DNA of 64,000 nt from Rhodospirillaceae bacterium (GTDB lineage Bacteria > Pseudomonadota > Alphaproteobacteria > TMED109), in the NCBI GenBank assembly GCA_902615805.1, contig CACMQH010000001.1:283222-347221 (forward strand), in the 5' to 3' direction. Below, in pieces: positions 34,216 to 44,400 of the stretch (position 1 is its first letter; every line of letters begins with the position of its first letter). The notes below the pieces were generated by a model, which saw only the letters and a program-made list of their open reading frames with translations, ran no database searches and was not told the origin of the DNA. The position numbers and the translations under genes are program-made.

Positions 34216-37200
34216 TTATCCTTTCTTTCTTGCATTTACTTTATATACCTGATCATTATTAGAAAGTGCTCGTTTATAATCAGTTGGTAGAACTAATTTA
34301 AAATTTTTAATAGCAACATCAAAATTACTTAGTAAGTTGAAGGCTTCTTTACTATTTGTATAACTAAAATGTCTTGTAAGTAAATAATATATTCTTTCAG
34401 CATGGTAATTGAGCATATGCGCATTTAAAAAATTACGGTTAAGTATTTTTTTATTTAGTTTCTTAGTATTCTTAACCTTTAATAACTCTATCAATGAAAA
34501 ATTACAATTATCACTAAAGTTGCTATCTTTATCCAAAACATAAGCTAATCCTCCTGACATTCCAGCTCCAAAGTTTTTGCCCGTTTTGCCCAAACAAAGA
34601 ACAACACCGCCTGTCATATATTCACAGCCATGATCTCCTAAACCTTCAACTACTGCCCAAGCACCAGAGTTTCTAACTGCAAACCTTTCTCCCGCTATAC
34701 CTCTAAAATAACACTCCCCTGCTATAGCCCCATATAGAACTGTGTTACCAACAATTATACTTTTTTCCGGAATAATTTTCGAGTCTGATGTTGGTTTGAT
34801 AACTATTTTTCCACCACACAAACCTTTACCTACATAATCATTACCTTCTCCCTCTAAATGCAAGGTAATACCATATGAAGTAAAAGCTCCAAAAGACTGT
34901 CCTGCTGTACCCTTTAAATTTATTTTTACTGTATCTTCTTTTAATCCTTCATGGCCGAATTTTTTAGCTAAATGACCAGAAAACATAGCTCCAAGCGACC
35001 TGTCTGTATTTTTAATTTTATCATCTATGACTATCTGCTTTCCTTTTTTATAAATACTGTTAAAAATTTTTATAAACTTTCTATCCTTTATATATTTTAA
35101 ATTATGTTCTTGCTTTTGAGTATTAAAAACATCTACTCCTTTAACTTTTTTTGGCGCATAAAAAAGTTTACTAAAATCTAATCCTTTAGTTTTCCAATTT
35201 GAGATAGCTTTATTGAATTGTAATTTATCTGTTCTTCCAATTATGTCATCTAACTTTTTAAAGCCCATTTCAGCTAAAATGTTCCTTACCTCTTCTGCTA
35301 TAAAAAAGAAAAATTTAATAACGTCCTCTGGCGTACCTTTAAATTTTTTTCTCAATTCGGGTCTTTGCGTAGCTATACCAACTGGACAAGTATTAAGATG
35401 GCATTTTCTCATCATAATACAGCCTATTGATATTAAAGGCGCTGTAGAAAAACCAAATTCATCGGCTCCTAACAAAGCTCCTATTATTACATCTTTTCCC
35501 GTTCTTAAACCACCATCAACCTGTAAAGAAATCCTACTTCTTAAATTATTAAGTACTAAAGTTTGTTGAGTTTCTGCTAGCCCTAATTCCCATGGTGATC
35601 CTGCATGTTTTATAGAGGTAAGTGGACTTGCTCCTGTACCTCCTTCGAACCCAGATATTGTTATATGATCTGCTTTGGCTTTTGCTACTCCAGCCGCTAC
35701 TGTTCCAACTCCTACTTCAGAAACTAGTTTTACTGAAATTCTAGCTTTTGGGTTTACATTTTTTAAATCAAAAATCAATTGCGCCAAGTCTTCAATAGAA
35801 TATATGTCATGATGTGGTGGTGGAGATATTAATCCAACACCAGGAGTAGAAAATCTTACATCTGCAATAACTTGGTCAACTTTATGACCTGGTAATTGTC
35901 CTCCTTCACCTGGCTTAGCTCCTTGAGCTATTTTAATTTGTATATCAGTACTGTTTACTAGATATTCAGTAGTCACTCCAAATCTACCTGAGGCTACTTG
36001 TTTTATGGCACTTTTTAAATTATCACCATTTTTTCTTAATTTATATCTATCCCTTTCTTCTCCGCCTTCACCTGTATTTGATCTCCCGCCAAGTGAATTC
36101 ATAGCTATTGCAAGTGTAGTATGTGCTTCTCTGCTTATTGATCCAAAAGACATAGCACCAGTAGAAAATCTTTTTACAATACTTTCAGCAGGTTCTACAT
36201 CTTTAAGGTTAATTTTCTTTTTTGCTTTTTTAATCGAAAACAAGCTTCTTGGATTTAGAATACCCTTTCTTTCACCATTAATATAGTTTGCGTATTCATT
36301 ATATTTATCTTGATTATTTGATTTAATAGAATGTTGTAATGTGCTTATTGAAAAAGGATCCCATACATGATCTTCGCCTTTAATTCTATAAGCATATTCT
36401 CCTCCAACATCTAATTCATTTTTTTTCAAGGCTTTAAGGTTTAAAGCAGCTTGATGTCTTTTTTTTGTTTCTATAATTATCTCTTCAAAGCCTGCTCCCT
36501 CAATAAGTGAGGAGGTACCTGTAAAATAATTATCAATAAATTTAGAATTAAGCCCTACAGCATCAAAAATTTGTGCACCGTTGTAAGATTGATAAGTTGA
36601 AATACCCATTTTAGACATTACTTTTAAAATTCCTTTTCCCACTGCTGTCACATAATTTTTTTCTATATCATTGAAATTATTCTTTGAAATTTGCTTATGA
36701 TCTTTTGCTAACCTCTTTACTGTCTCTAATGCTAAATAAGGGTAGACTGCTTCTGCTCCATAACCAGCTAATACACAAAAATGATGTACCTCTCTGGCTT
36801 CCCCTGTCTCAGCAATAATACTGCATTCAGTTCTAAGTCCTTTTTCTATGAGATGATGGTGCACTGCAGATACTGCAAGCAATGATGGAAAGGCCACTTC
36901 CTTAGAAGAAAAGTTTTTATCAGATAAAATTAAAATCTTTGTTTTATCCTGTCTTATTGACTTTTCTGCTAGCTTCTTTATATCGTTTAATTTTTTGAAT
37001 ATATTATTCAAACTATCGTTTTTGTTGAATAGTATATTTATTCTTTTATTCTTAAAATTTTTTTTATCTTTCTTACCCAAATTAGATATGTTGTACATAT
37101 CATTAGTATTAAGTATAGGTTGTTTGAGAAAAATTCTTTTTTTATCATCAAGTTCTAAGTTTAATAAGTTTGCTCTTGCTCCTAAGTAAGAATACAAACT

Positions 37201-38829
37201 CATTACTGTCTCTTCTCTAATAGGGTCAATTGCTGGATTTGTAACCTGAGCAAAATTTTGCTTAAAATAATTATAAAGAAGTTTTTGCTTATCTGATAAA
37301 ATAGCGAGCGGTGTATCAGTTCCCATTGAACCAGTTGCTTCAGCCTTATTAGCAAGCATTGGTTCTATTAAAAATTTTGTATCCTCTTCAGTATACCCAA
37401 ATGTATTTAAATAAAATTGGATATCCGATATTTCTTTATGTTTTAGTTTTTTACTAACTTTTAATGTGTCTAAAGGAATTAAATTCTTTTTAATTATTTT
37501 TTTATAATCATTTTTTCCAATAACCTGTTGTTTTAATTCTTCATCCTGTATAATTTTCCCTACTTCCAGATCTACTAAAAGCATTTTTCCTGGCCTTAAT
37601 CTAAATTTTTCGATTATTTTATTTTCAGGCACCCTAAGCACTCCCATTTCTGAAGATAATACTATCCTATCATCATCAGTAATAAAATATCTAGCAGGCC
37701 TTAGTCCATTCCTGTCTAAAGTAGCTCCAATTTGTTTTCCATCTGTAAAAGCTACAGCAGCAGGTCCGTCCCAAGGTTCTGAAAAAAGTGAATAATATTG
37801 GTAGAAGGCCCTCTTTTCTTTGCTCATTAGCTTAGAGTTTTGCCATGCCTCAGGTATTAGCAACATCATAGCTTGGGCTACACTATAACCACCCATCACA
37901 AGCAATTCTAATGCATTGTCAAAACAAGCTGAGTCAGATTGTCCGTATTCTATTAACGGCCATATTTTTTTTATATCGTTGCCAAGTCTTTTGCTTTTCA
38001 TTGCAAGTTTTCTTGCATTCATCCAGTTTACATTTCCTCTAACTGTATTAATTTCTCCATTATGACAAATCATCTTGAAAGGTTGAGCAAGATCCCAAGA
38101 AGGAAAAGTGTTTGTAGAAAATCTTTGATGAATTAGTGCAAAGTTACTTTTAAAACTTTCTTGATTTAAATCTATGAAGTATTTTCTTACTAAATCTGAT
38201 AATAGCATTCCTTTATAATTGATTGTATTATTAGAAATTGAACAAATATTAAATATTTGCAGTAGCTTATTTTTTTTACTCAACAAACTGATCTTGTTGC
38301 TTATAATTTTACCTGCTACAAATAATTTTAAATTTAATTTATCACCAATTAGTTTAGCACTTTTTCCTTTAATGAATATTTGCTCAATTGAAGGGGCACT
38401 GTTTTTCATAACTTTTGATAGTACTTTATTGTCTAGTGGAACCAACCTTCCGAAAAAAGCTTCCATATTGTAGTCATTTAAAACTTCTTTTATGATTTTT
38501 TTACACTTCAAATTTAAACTTTTTTCCTTAGGAAAAAACAGCATAGCAATGCCATAATTACCAAGAGGAGGCAACTTAATTTTAGATTTAAGTAATTCTT
38601 CTCTAAAATACTCATCAGGAATTTGAGTTAAAATACCTGCTCCATCTCCAACTGATTTATCTGAGCCCACTGCACCTCTATGTTCCAAGTTTTCAAGCAT
38701 TTCTAACCCATCATTAACTATTGAGTGCGACCCTACACCCTTTATATTTGCTACAAAACCTATTCCACAAGCATCATGCTCATTTTTAGGATCATAAAGT
38801 CCTATTTTTTGTTGTCTAATTTTGTCCAT
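34216..38829 (-). CDS. gltB: Glutamate synthase (NADPH) large subunit GltB
   Basis: GltB is the 1537-residue iron-sulfur flavoprotein of nitrogen assimilation. After a short propeptide the amidotransferase nucleophile is the cysteine in NEHDACGIGFVA. The FMN/synthase domain holds STGAMSFGSISREAH, GGRSNTGEGGE, GEGGQLPGHKV and EGGTGASPL; the cluster-binding CxxxxxC is MMRKCHLNTCPVGIATQ. The C-terminal glutamate synthase beta-helix domain (GGKIVIKP, GERFAVRNSGA) is complete. A clear sigma70-like promoter lies 86 bp upstream. Together with gltD this is the GOGAT of the cell; glutamine synthetase is not in the window. Confidence 0.97.
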   Translation of the reverse strand: MDKIRQQKIGLYDPKNEHDACGIGFVANIKGVGSHSIVNDGLEMLENLEHRGAVGSDKSVGDGAGILTQIPDEYFREELLKSKIKLPPLGNYGIAMLFFPKEKSLNLKCKKIIKEVLNDYNMEAFFGRLVPLDNKVLSKVMKNSAPSIEQIFIKGKSAKLIGDKLNLKLFVAGKIISNKISLLSKKNKLLQIFNICSISNNTINYKGMLLSDLVRKYFIDLNQESFKSNFALIHQRFSTNTFPSWDLAQPFKMICHNGEINTVRGNVNWMNARKLAMKSKRLGNDIKKIWPLIEYGQSDSACFDNALELLVMGGYSVAQAMMLLIPEAWQNSKLMSKEKRAFYQYYSLFSEPWDGPAAVAFTDGKQIGATLDRNGLRPARYFITDDDRIVLSSEMGVLRVPENKIIEKFRLRPGKMLLVDLEVGKIIQDEELKQQVIGKNDYKKIIKKNLIPLDTLKVSKKLKHKEISDIQFYLNTFGYTEEDTKFLIEPMLANKAEATGSMGTDTPLAILSDKQKLLYNYFKQNFAQVTNPAIDPIREETVMSLYSYLGARANLLNLELDDKKRIFLKQPILNTNDMYNISNLGKKDKKNFKNKRINILFNKNDSLNNIFKKLNDIKKLAEKSIRQDKTKILILSDKNFSSKEVAFPSLLAVSAVHHHLIEKGLRTECSIIAETGEAREVHHFCVLAGYGAEAVYPYLALETVKRLAKDHKQISKNNFNDIEKNYVTAVGKGILKVMSKMGISTYQSYNGAQIFDAVGLNSKFIDNYFTGTSSLIEGAGFEEIIIETKKRHQAALNLKALKKNELDVGGEYAYRIKGEDHVWDPFSISTLQHSIKSNNQDKYNEYANYINGERKGILNPRSLFSIKKAKKKINLKDVEPAESIVKRFSTGAMSFGSISREAHTTLAIAMNSLGGRSNTGEGGEERDRYKLRKNGDNLKSAIKQVASGRFGVTTEYLVNSTDIQIKIAQGAKPGEGGQLPGHKVDQVIADVRFSTPGVGLISPPPHHDIYSIEDLAQLIFDLKNVNPKARISVKLVSEVGVGTVAAGVAKAKADHITISGFEGGTGASPLTSIKHAGSPWELGLAETQQTLVLNNLRSRISLQVDGGLRTGKDVIIGALLGADEFGFSTAPLISIGCIMMRKCHLNTCPVGIATQRPELRKKFKGTPEDVIKFFFFIAEEVRNILAEMGFKKLDDIIGRTDKLQFNKAISNWKTKGLDFSKLFYAPKKVKGVDVFNTQKQEHNLKYIKDRKFIKIFNSIYKKGKQIVIDDKIKNTDRSLGAMFSGHLAKKFGHEGLKEDTVKINLKGTAGQSFGAFTSYGITLHLEGEGNDYVGKGLCGGKIVIKPTSDSKIIPEKSIIVGNTVLYGAIAGECYFRGIAGERFAVRNSGAWAVVEGLGDHGCEYMTGGVVLCLGKTGKNFGAGMSGGLAYVLDKDSNFSDNCNFSLIELLKVKNTKKLNKKILNRNFLNAHMLNYHAERIYYLLTRHFSYTNSKEAFNLLSNFDVAIKNFKLVLPTDYKRALSNNDQVYKVNARKKG

Positions 38830-38914
38830 TTATCTTTTATTAAGTGTTATTATTAGTCTCATATTAATTAACTAGGAAATAATTATCTAATTACTAGTAT
38901 TAACACGAACTAAG

Positions 38915-38942
38915 ATTATAGTTACAGTTAGAAAAAAATCAA
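38915..38942 (-). promoter_or_regulatory. Predicted gltB promoter
   Basis: On the minus strand TTGATT (38942-38937), a 16-bp spacer and the consensus TATAAT (38920-38915) lie 86 bp upstream of the gltB ATG. The remaining 5' leader of about 80 nt is AT-rich; I see no classic riboswitch motif in it. The 172-bp gap to the next gene (39002) holds nothing else that I recognise. Confidence 0.55.
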
Positions 38943-39001
38943 ATTTAATAAGTAATCACTGTGCTTAAAAATTAGGCAAATATTAAACATATTTATTAAT
39001 T

Positions 39002-39421
39002 CTATTGGCAGGGCCATTTCTGACTTATAAAATCTGCTAAGTAACTACTAGCCGAATAAGACCTTAATTTATTATCTTGAGAGGCATATTTTAAAAAACT
39101 CTGTATTAAATCAATAGTTTTTATGCCATTTAGATTGGCGGTTAACTTATTGTTTATATTAACATTTCTTTTTTTTTCCAAGCATAAAGTAGTCATAGTT
39201 CTTCCCAAAGTTTCCATAATACCTTGACATTTTCCCATATTAAATAATGTCTTACTATCTACGGGAATATCGTAATTTTTATTAACCCAATGATAATAAT
39301 CTTTGCAAATACTATAAATTTCTTTAGCGTTTGTATCTTTTGCATAAACTGAGTGAGTATTAATTTGAATAAAGAAAATTGCAAAAAATATTAATTGTAA
39401 AATTTTATTACTTAAAAACAT
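39002..39421 (-). CDS. Exported Rap1a/Tai-like small protein
   Basis: The 139-residue product has a signal peptide (first about 27 residues, ending HSVYAKD). The mature part has cysteines at YSICKDYY, MGKCQGIM, TTLCLEK and the terminal KWPCQ; the CxGxM and C-terminal WPC arrangement recalls the Rap1a/Tai immunity-protein fold, which is helical and disulfide-bonded. Such proteins occur widely in proteobacteria without a neighbouring effector, and no toxin gene lies here, so a defensive role is not supported. GGAGG precedes the ATG by 8 bp. It probably depends on the DsbA/B system. Confidence 0.65.
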   Translation of the reverse strand: MFLSNKILQLIFFAIFFIQINTHSVYAKDTNAKEIYSICKDYYHWVNKNYDIPVDSKTLFNMGKCQGIMETLGRTMTTLCLEKKRNVNINNKLTANLNGIKTIDLIQSFLKYASQDNKLRSYSASSYLADFISQKWPCQ

Positions 39422-39516
39422 CTCTTATACCTCCAAAAACTAAGAACCAGTATAGTCTAAGCTTATTTAAAAAACCTCTTTTCTTTTTAAGCTGATTATA
39501 TTTCTTTATTCCACAA

Positions 39517-39753
39517 CTAGTTTTTATTTTTAACATTGCTTTTAGGAAGTAAATCTATTCCACTCCCTCCCCAAGGATTGCATCTAAGAAGTCTGATTAT
39601 AATTATTTTTATTGCATAAAAAGTAGAATATCTTTTTAAAGCCTGCAGAGCATAATTTGAACAGGTAGGATAAAATCTACAATGATTGCCCAGTAAAGGC
39701 GATAAAAAAAGCCTATAAAATTTTATACTTAATATTAAAATATATTTAATCAT
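39517..39753 (-). CDS. yidD: Membrane protein insertion efficiency factor YidD
   Basis: YidD is a small membrane-associated protein thought to help YidC insert proteins into the inner membrane. The 78 residues show the diagnostic HCRFYPTCSNYALQALKRY and CNPWGGSGIDLLP. In most bacteria the gene sits between rnpA and yidC; here it overlaps thrS by 4 bp and follows it, so it has been relocated. The following 95-bp gap to the Rap1a-like gene holds that gene's 5' region. Confidence 0.92.
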   Translation of the reverse strand: MIKYILILSIKFYRLFLSPLLGNHCRFYPTCSNYALQALKRYSTFYAIKIIIIRLLRCNPWGGSGIDLLPKSNVKNKN

Positions 39754-41678
39754 GGTTGCTCTATTTGATTTTTAGTAATTTTAATAAAATCTTCTAATAT
39801 GAAAGTCTCAACGTTTTTACTACCTAACTTTCTTATTGCAACAGCGTTGCTACTTTTTTCTTTTTCTCCAATTATTATTATAATAGGTATTTTGCTATGG
39901 CTGTGTTCTCTAACCTTATACCCTATTTTTTCATTTCTTAAATCTATTTCAGTTTTGATGTTATTATTATTTAGCAAATCATATACATTTTTTGCATAAT
40001 CATTACATTTCTCAGTTACAGTAGCAATTACAGCTTTTACAGGACACAACCAAAGCGGTAGATTTCCAGAGTAATGTTCAATTAATATTCCTATAAATCT
40101 CTCTAATGAACCAAATAATGCCCTATGTATCATCACTGGTCTTTCTTTATTACCTTCACTATTTATAAAATTACAATCCAACCTTTCAGGCAAATTAAGA
40201 TCAATCTGAACGGTACCACATTGCCAGTCTCTTCCAATAGCATCTCTTAAAACAAACTCAAGTTTTGGACCGTAAAATGCTCCTTCTCCAGAATTAATTT
40301 CATAAGGGACATTTAATGATTTTATAGTATTTAAAAGTGCCTCTTCTGATTTATCCCAAACAGTATCACTACCAACTCTTTTTTCAGGTCTGTCAGAATA
40401 CTTTATTACGATTTGATCAAAGCCAAAATCCTTGTAGATATTAGTAATCAAGTTACATAATTTTATACATTCTTCTTCAATTTGCTGCTCTGTACAAAAG
40501 ATGTGGGCATCATCTTGAGTAAAAGCCCTAACACGCATTAATCCATGAAGGGCACCTGAAGGCTCATATCTATGAACTTTACCAAACTCTGCTATTTTAT
40601 AAGGTAACTCTCTATAACTCCTCAACCCTTTTCTAAATACCTGAATACCTCCTGGACAGTTCATTGGTTTTATAGCGTACTCTTTTTTATCTTCAGTAAT
40701 AGTAGTAAACATATTATCACCAAATTTATCAAGGTGTCCTGACCTCTGCCATAAACTTTTATCTAAAATTTCTGGTGTATTTATTTCTAAATAACCTGCT
40801 TCGTCTTGTTTTTTTCTCATATAATTAATTAAATTTTGAAAGATAGTCCAACCTTTTGGATGCCAAAAAACAGCACCAGGAGCCTCTTCTTGGAAATGAA
40901 ATAGATCTAATTGTTTTCCTAAAGCTCTATGATCTCTTTTTTCAGCCTCTTCAAGTATATTTAAATATTTTTTCAAATCGTCTTGGTTTTTCCACGCTGT
41001 TCCATAAATTCTTTGTAACATTTTATTTTTTGAATCACCTTTCCAATAAGCTCCAGCTACCTTAGTAAGCTTAAATGGACCAATATGTTTTAAACTAGGT
41101 AAATGAGGACCATAGCACAAATCAACGAAATCAGTATTTTTTTGATAATAAGTAGAAAAGTTACTTTGTTGTTCTGATCTTTCAATAATGTCTACTTTAT
41201 ATGTTTCCTCTTTATTCCTAAATAAATCAGCTACTTTTTCTTTAGAAAGATATTTTTTTTCTATCTCATTACCACTTGATATAATTTTCTTCATCTCTTT
41301 TTCTATCATAGGTAAATCTTGAATAGTTATAGATTTATCTAAATCAAAATCATAATAAAAACCATTTTCAATTACAGGACCAATTGCAAGTTTTACATTT
41401 GGATATAAATTTTTTAAAGCCTTAGCTAATACTTGAGCAGTTAATGTATGCCGCATTATACTTAAGCCTTTATTATCATTCAGTGTCAAAATGGAAATAT
41501 TCGCATCACTACTTATATTTTCACAAAGGTCCTGCTCTGAACCATCAATTTCAATTGCAATAGCTTTCTTTAATAATGATGGGGATATGCTTTTTGCTAT
41601 ATCATATCCCGTTGTTCCATACTTAAAATCTTGCTTCCTACCATCTGGAAAAGTAATTTTTATATATTCTTTATTCAT
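39750..41678 (-). CDS. thrS: Threonyl-tRNA synthetase ThrS
   Basis: ThrS charges tRNA-Thr and edits serine. The track begins at TTG 41702 inside cysS; ATG 41678 gives MNKEYIKITFPDGR, which begins at the TGS domain as expected, so I use it. Domains in order are TGS, the editing domain with the HXXXH-type MRHTLTAQVL, the class II catalytic core (AFTQDDAHIFC, GSDTVWDKSEE, MIHRALFGSLERF with motif 3) and the anticodon-binding domain. The zinc ligands (Cys in KPMNCPGG, His in QDDAHIF and in MIHRAL) are all present. It follows cysS closely on the same strand. Confidence 0.96.
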   Translation of the reverse strand: MNKEYIKITFPDGRKQDFKYGTTGYDIAKSISPSLLKKAIAIEIDGSEQDLCENISSDANISILTLNDNKGLSIMRHTLTAQVLAKALKNLYPNVKLAIGPVIENGFYYDFDLDKSITIQDLPMIEKEMKKIISSGNEIEKKYLSKEKVADLFRNKEETYKVDIIERSEQQSNFSTYYQKNTDFVDLCYGPHLPSLKHIGPFKLTKVAGAYWKGDSKNKMLQRIYGTAWKNQDDLKKYLNILEEAEKRDHRALGKQLDLFHFQEEAPGAVFWHPKGWTIFQNLINYMRKKQDEAGYLEINTPEILDKSLWQRSGHLDKFGDNMFTTITEDKKEYAIKPMNCPGGIQVFRKGLRSYRELPYKIAEFGKVHRYEPSGALHGLMRVRAFTQDDAHIFCTEQQIEEECIKLCNLITNIYKDFGFDQIVIKYSDRPEKRVGSDTVWDKSEEALLNTIKSLNVPYEINSGEGAFYGPKLEFVLRDAIGRDWQCGTVQIDLNLPERLDCNFINSEGNKERPVMIHRALFGSLERFIGILIEHYSGNLPLWLCPVKAVIATVTEKCNDYAKNVYDLLNNNNIKTEIDLRNEKIGYKVREHSHSKIPIIIIIGEKEKSSNAVAIRKLGSKNVETFILEDFIKITKNQIEQP

Positions 41679-41686
41679 ATTTAAAT

Positions 41687-43081
41687 TTAAACTTTCTTCC
41701 AAATAGTTTCATTAGATTGATCTTTAATCTCTATACCCATTTCTATTAATTCTTTCCTAATATTATCTGCTAAATCAAAATCTTTATTTTTTCTAGCCTC
41801 ATTTCTTTTTTTTATCAAGAGATTGATCTCTTCTTCATTAAATAGTTTTTCTTCATTTTTTAAAGTAGCAGTTATTCCATTAGAAAAAACACCTATAATT
41901 TTTCCTAAATATTTTATAGCTTGGATAATATTTTTTTTTTCTGTTTCATCTTTTTTATGCATATCTTTCACATTAGCATCTAAGACACTTAAGGACTTAG
42001 AAATATTAATATCATCTAATAATGCCTCTTCTATCTGATGTACTATAAGATTTCCTTTAACATCATCTATCATTGATAAGTTTTTATGTTCTTCTAAAAT
42101 TTTTTTGTACTTAGTAATTCTATTTTTTGATTGAGATAAAACTTGCTCACTCCAATTTAAAGGACTTCTATAATGAGCACTCAAAAGTGCAAGTCGCAGT
42201 ACTTCCCCATCATATAATTTTAAAAAATCTTTTACCAAACTAATATTACCTAATGACTTTGACATCTTTTCCGAGTCTACAGTAACAAAACCGTTATGCA
42301 TCCAATATTTAGCATAACTATTTTTTTTATCAAGGTTTCCACTATAACAACAACTTTGCGCTAATTCATTCTCATGGTGTGGAAATTTTAAATCTAGACC
42401 TCCACCATGAATATCAAAAGGAGTACTTAATATTTCCGTAGCCATTACAAAACATTCTGTATGCCAGCCCGGGCGTCCAGGACCCCATGGTGAGTCCCAT
42501 GCAGGTTCACCATCTTTAGAAGGTTTCCACAGCACAAAATCCTCAGGATTTTTTTTAAAGCTTGCTACTTTTACTCTTCTCCCTGCAATCTGTTCTTCTC
42601 TTTTTCTACTTGATAAAGAGCCATAAATATTAAATTTCGATACGTCAAACATAATGTTTCCTTCTGCTTGATAAGCAAATTTTTTTTCTTCTAATTTAGA
42701 TATTGCTGATATCATTTTTTCAACGAATTCAGTTGCTTTTGGCTGGTAGTCAGGTTTCATTACATTTAACATTTCCATATCATCATTATAAATTTTGAAA
42801 AATTTATTAGTTATAGAAAGTACTGATTCTTTTTCTTTCTTACTTCTCTCAATGATCTTGTCATCAATATCAGTTATATTAGATACATAAGTAACTTTTC
42901 CATATAGCTCTCTAAGTAGTCTTACCAAAGTATCAAATACTACTGCCATTCTAGCATTTCCAATATGGGCATAGTCATAAACAGTAGGACCACATGCATA
43001 TACTCTTATGTTTTTAGGATCTATTGGCTCAAATAAAACCTTTTTACACTGCATAGAATCATATATTTTTAATTTAGACAT
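41687..43081 (-). CDS. cysS: Cysteinyl-tRNA synthetase CysS
   Basis: CysS charges tRNA-Cys. The 464-residue class I synthetase shows RVYACGPTVYDYAHIGNAR (zinc Cys and the HIGH motif as HIGN), GRPGWHTECFVMA, HGGGLDLKFPHHENELAQ and KMSKS in SEKMSKSLGN. All four zinc ligands are present. It overlaps maf by 8 bp upstream; thrS follows it at about 8 bp, so two synthetases are in one transcription unit. The start MSKLKIYDSMQCKK is an ATG. Confidence 0.96.
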   Translation of the reverse strand: MSKLKIYDSMQCKKVLFEPIDPKNIRVYACGPTVYDYAHIGNARMAVVFDTLVRLLRELYGKVTYVSNITDIDDKIIERSKKEKESVLSITNKFFKIYNDDMEMLNVMKPDYQPKATEFVEKMISAISKLEEKKFAYQAEGNIMFDVSKFNIYGSLSSRKREEQIAGRRVKVASFKKNPEDFVLWKPSKDGEPAWDSPWGPGRPGWHTECFVMATEILSTPFDIHGGGLDLKFPHHENELAQSCCYSGNLDKKNSYAKYWMHNGFVTVDSEKMSKSLGNISLVKDFLKLYDGEVLRLALLSAHYRSPLNWSEQVLSQSKNRITKYKKILEEHKNLSMIDDVKGNLIVHQIEEALLDDINISKSLSVLDANVKDMHKKDETEKKNIIQAIKYLGKIIGVFSNGITATLKNEEKLFNEEEINLLIKKRNEARKNKDFDLADNIRKELIEMGIEIKDQSNETIWKKV

Positions 43082-43694
43082 AAGTAATAATTTTTTTTTT
43101 AAATAAAATTTTTATTAAAGGCAAAATTGGCAACCCTAATATAGTTGAAGTATTTCCTACTACATCAGAAAAAAGATACTTTCCATTTGCTTCAAACCTA
43201 TAAGAGCCACAAGAACTTATGGGAAGATCAATTTCAACATAATCTATAATAGATTTTTTTGATAGCTTCCTCATCTTCAGTTTTACTTCCTCCACATAAC
43301 TATAAACTACCTGATTGTCATAGCATATGCTAAAAGCACTAATTAATTTATGGGCTTTTCCGTTAAGTTCTGATAGCTGTTCAATTGCTTTTTTTTTATT
43401 TTTAGGCTTAGAAAATATTTTTCCTTTGCTTATACATATTTGATCTGCTCCAATAACATAAGACTTTCTATTTTCACGACTAATAAACAATGCTTTTGCT
43501 TCAGCTAACTTTGTAGCTATAAAGTTAGCATTTTTTTTTTTATATTTTTCTTTAACAAGGCTTTCATCTATGTTTGATGTTAATTGTATAAAATTTATGC
43601 CTGTTTCCTGCAAAATTTTTAATCTAGACTCAGAGTTTGATGCTAAAATAATAGGAAAATTTGATTTTAATATAGATTTGGTTTTATTAATCAA
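43074..43694 (-). CDS. Maf-family nucleotide pyrophosphatase
   Basis: Maf proteins hydrolyse non-canonical or modified nucleoside triphosphates and may slow division. The 206-residue protein shows the N-terminal PIILASNSESRLKIL (usual form LASxSPRR, here SESR), NIDES, ADQICISKGKIFSKP and the C-terminal SSCGSYRFEANG followed by GLPI. The YhdE and YceF subgroups differ in substrate (dTTP/UTP vs m7GTP); I cannot decide between them. The gene sits between folE and cysS. Confidence 0.87.
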   Translation of the reverse strand: MINKTKSILKSNFPIILASNSESRLKILQETGINFIQLTSNIDESLVKEKYKKKNANFIATKLAEAKALFISRENRKSYVIGADQICISKGKIFSKPKNKKKAIEQLSELNGKAHKLISAFSICYDNQVVYSYVEEVKLKMRKLSKKSIIDYVEIDLPISSCGSYRFEANGKYLFSDVVGNTSTILGLPILPLIKILFKKKIITYV

Positions 43695-43705
43695 TTAAAT
43701 CAGTC

Positions 43706-44317
43706 TTAGTTTTTACCTATAAAATTCATAAATTCCATTCTTGTTCTGGCATCCGTTCTGAATAAACCTAACATCCTGCTTGTTACAGTACTTGTAGTGG
43801 ACTTGTGTACACCTCTCGTAGTCATGCATTGGTGTGCGGCATCTACAACTACTGCAACTCCTTTTGGTAATAAAACTCTTTGAATACATCCTGCAATTTG
43901 GGCAGTCATTGTCTCTTGTGTTTGTAATCTTTTTGCATAACAATCAACGACCCTTGCTAATTTGCTTATTCCTACTACTCTTTTATCTGGTATATAAGCT
44001 ACGTGAGCTTTACCTAAAATAGGAACCATATGATGTTCACAGTGAGACTCTAATCTTATGTCTCTAATTACAACCATCTCATCATACCCAGCTACTTCTT
44101 CAAAAGTCTTTGATAGTATTTTGTCTGGTTCTGTTGTGTATCCTTCAAAAAATTCTTTATAAGCATTAATTACTCTTTTAGGCGTCTCTATTAAACCTTC
44201 TCTATCAGGGTTATCTCCAGCCCAGGCTATAAGTGTTTTGACGGCCTCTTTTGCTTCTTCTTCTGAGGGATGTGTTTTACTAATAATGTTTTTTTTCAAT
44301 GTGTTATTATTTTTCAT
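43706..44317 (-). CDS. folE: GTP cyclohydrolase I FolE
   Basis: FolE converts GTP to dihydroneopterin triphosphate, the first step of folate synthesis. The 203-residue protein has the zinc ligands in [20 protein letters not shown] and CMTTRGVHK, with [13 protein letters not shown] and [10 protein letters not shown] also typical. The gene diverges from hisI over 83 bp and is first in the folE-maf-cysS-thrS-yidD run. The 5' region is AT-rich with no visible Shine-Dalgarno. The 231-bp ORF 43713..43943 in the track is only a shadow of it. Confidence 0.96.
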   Translation of the reverse strand: MKNNNTLKKNIISKTHPSEEEAKEAVKTLIAWAGDNPDREGLIETPKRVINAYKEFFEGYTTEPDKILSKTFEEVAGYDEMVVIRDIRLESHCEHHMVPILGKAHVAYIPDKRVVGISKLARVVDCYAKRLQTQETMTAQIAGCIQRVLLPKGVAVVVDAAHQCMTTRGVHKSTTSTVTSRMLGLFRTDARTRMEFMNFIGKN

Positions 44318-44400
44318 ATTAATTTATGTTTTTTTTTAAAATTTCATATATTATTATCATTTTTAATAAATAATTACAAATAGCCATTAATGTTAGACAA

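Noticed and set aside
39002-39421. Rap1a/Tai-like protein as a type VI secretion immunity protein
   Set aside because: No effector or secretion gene is near, the fold family is widespread without such partners, and my family call rests on cysteine pattern only.
43713-43943. 76-residue minus-strand ORF inside folE
   Set aside because: It lies wholly within folE in another frame and shows no family features; it is a shadow frame, as are most short track ORFs.
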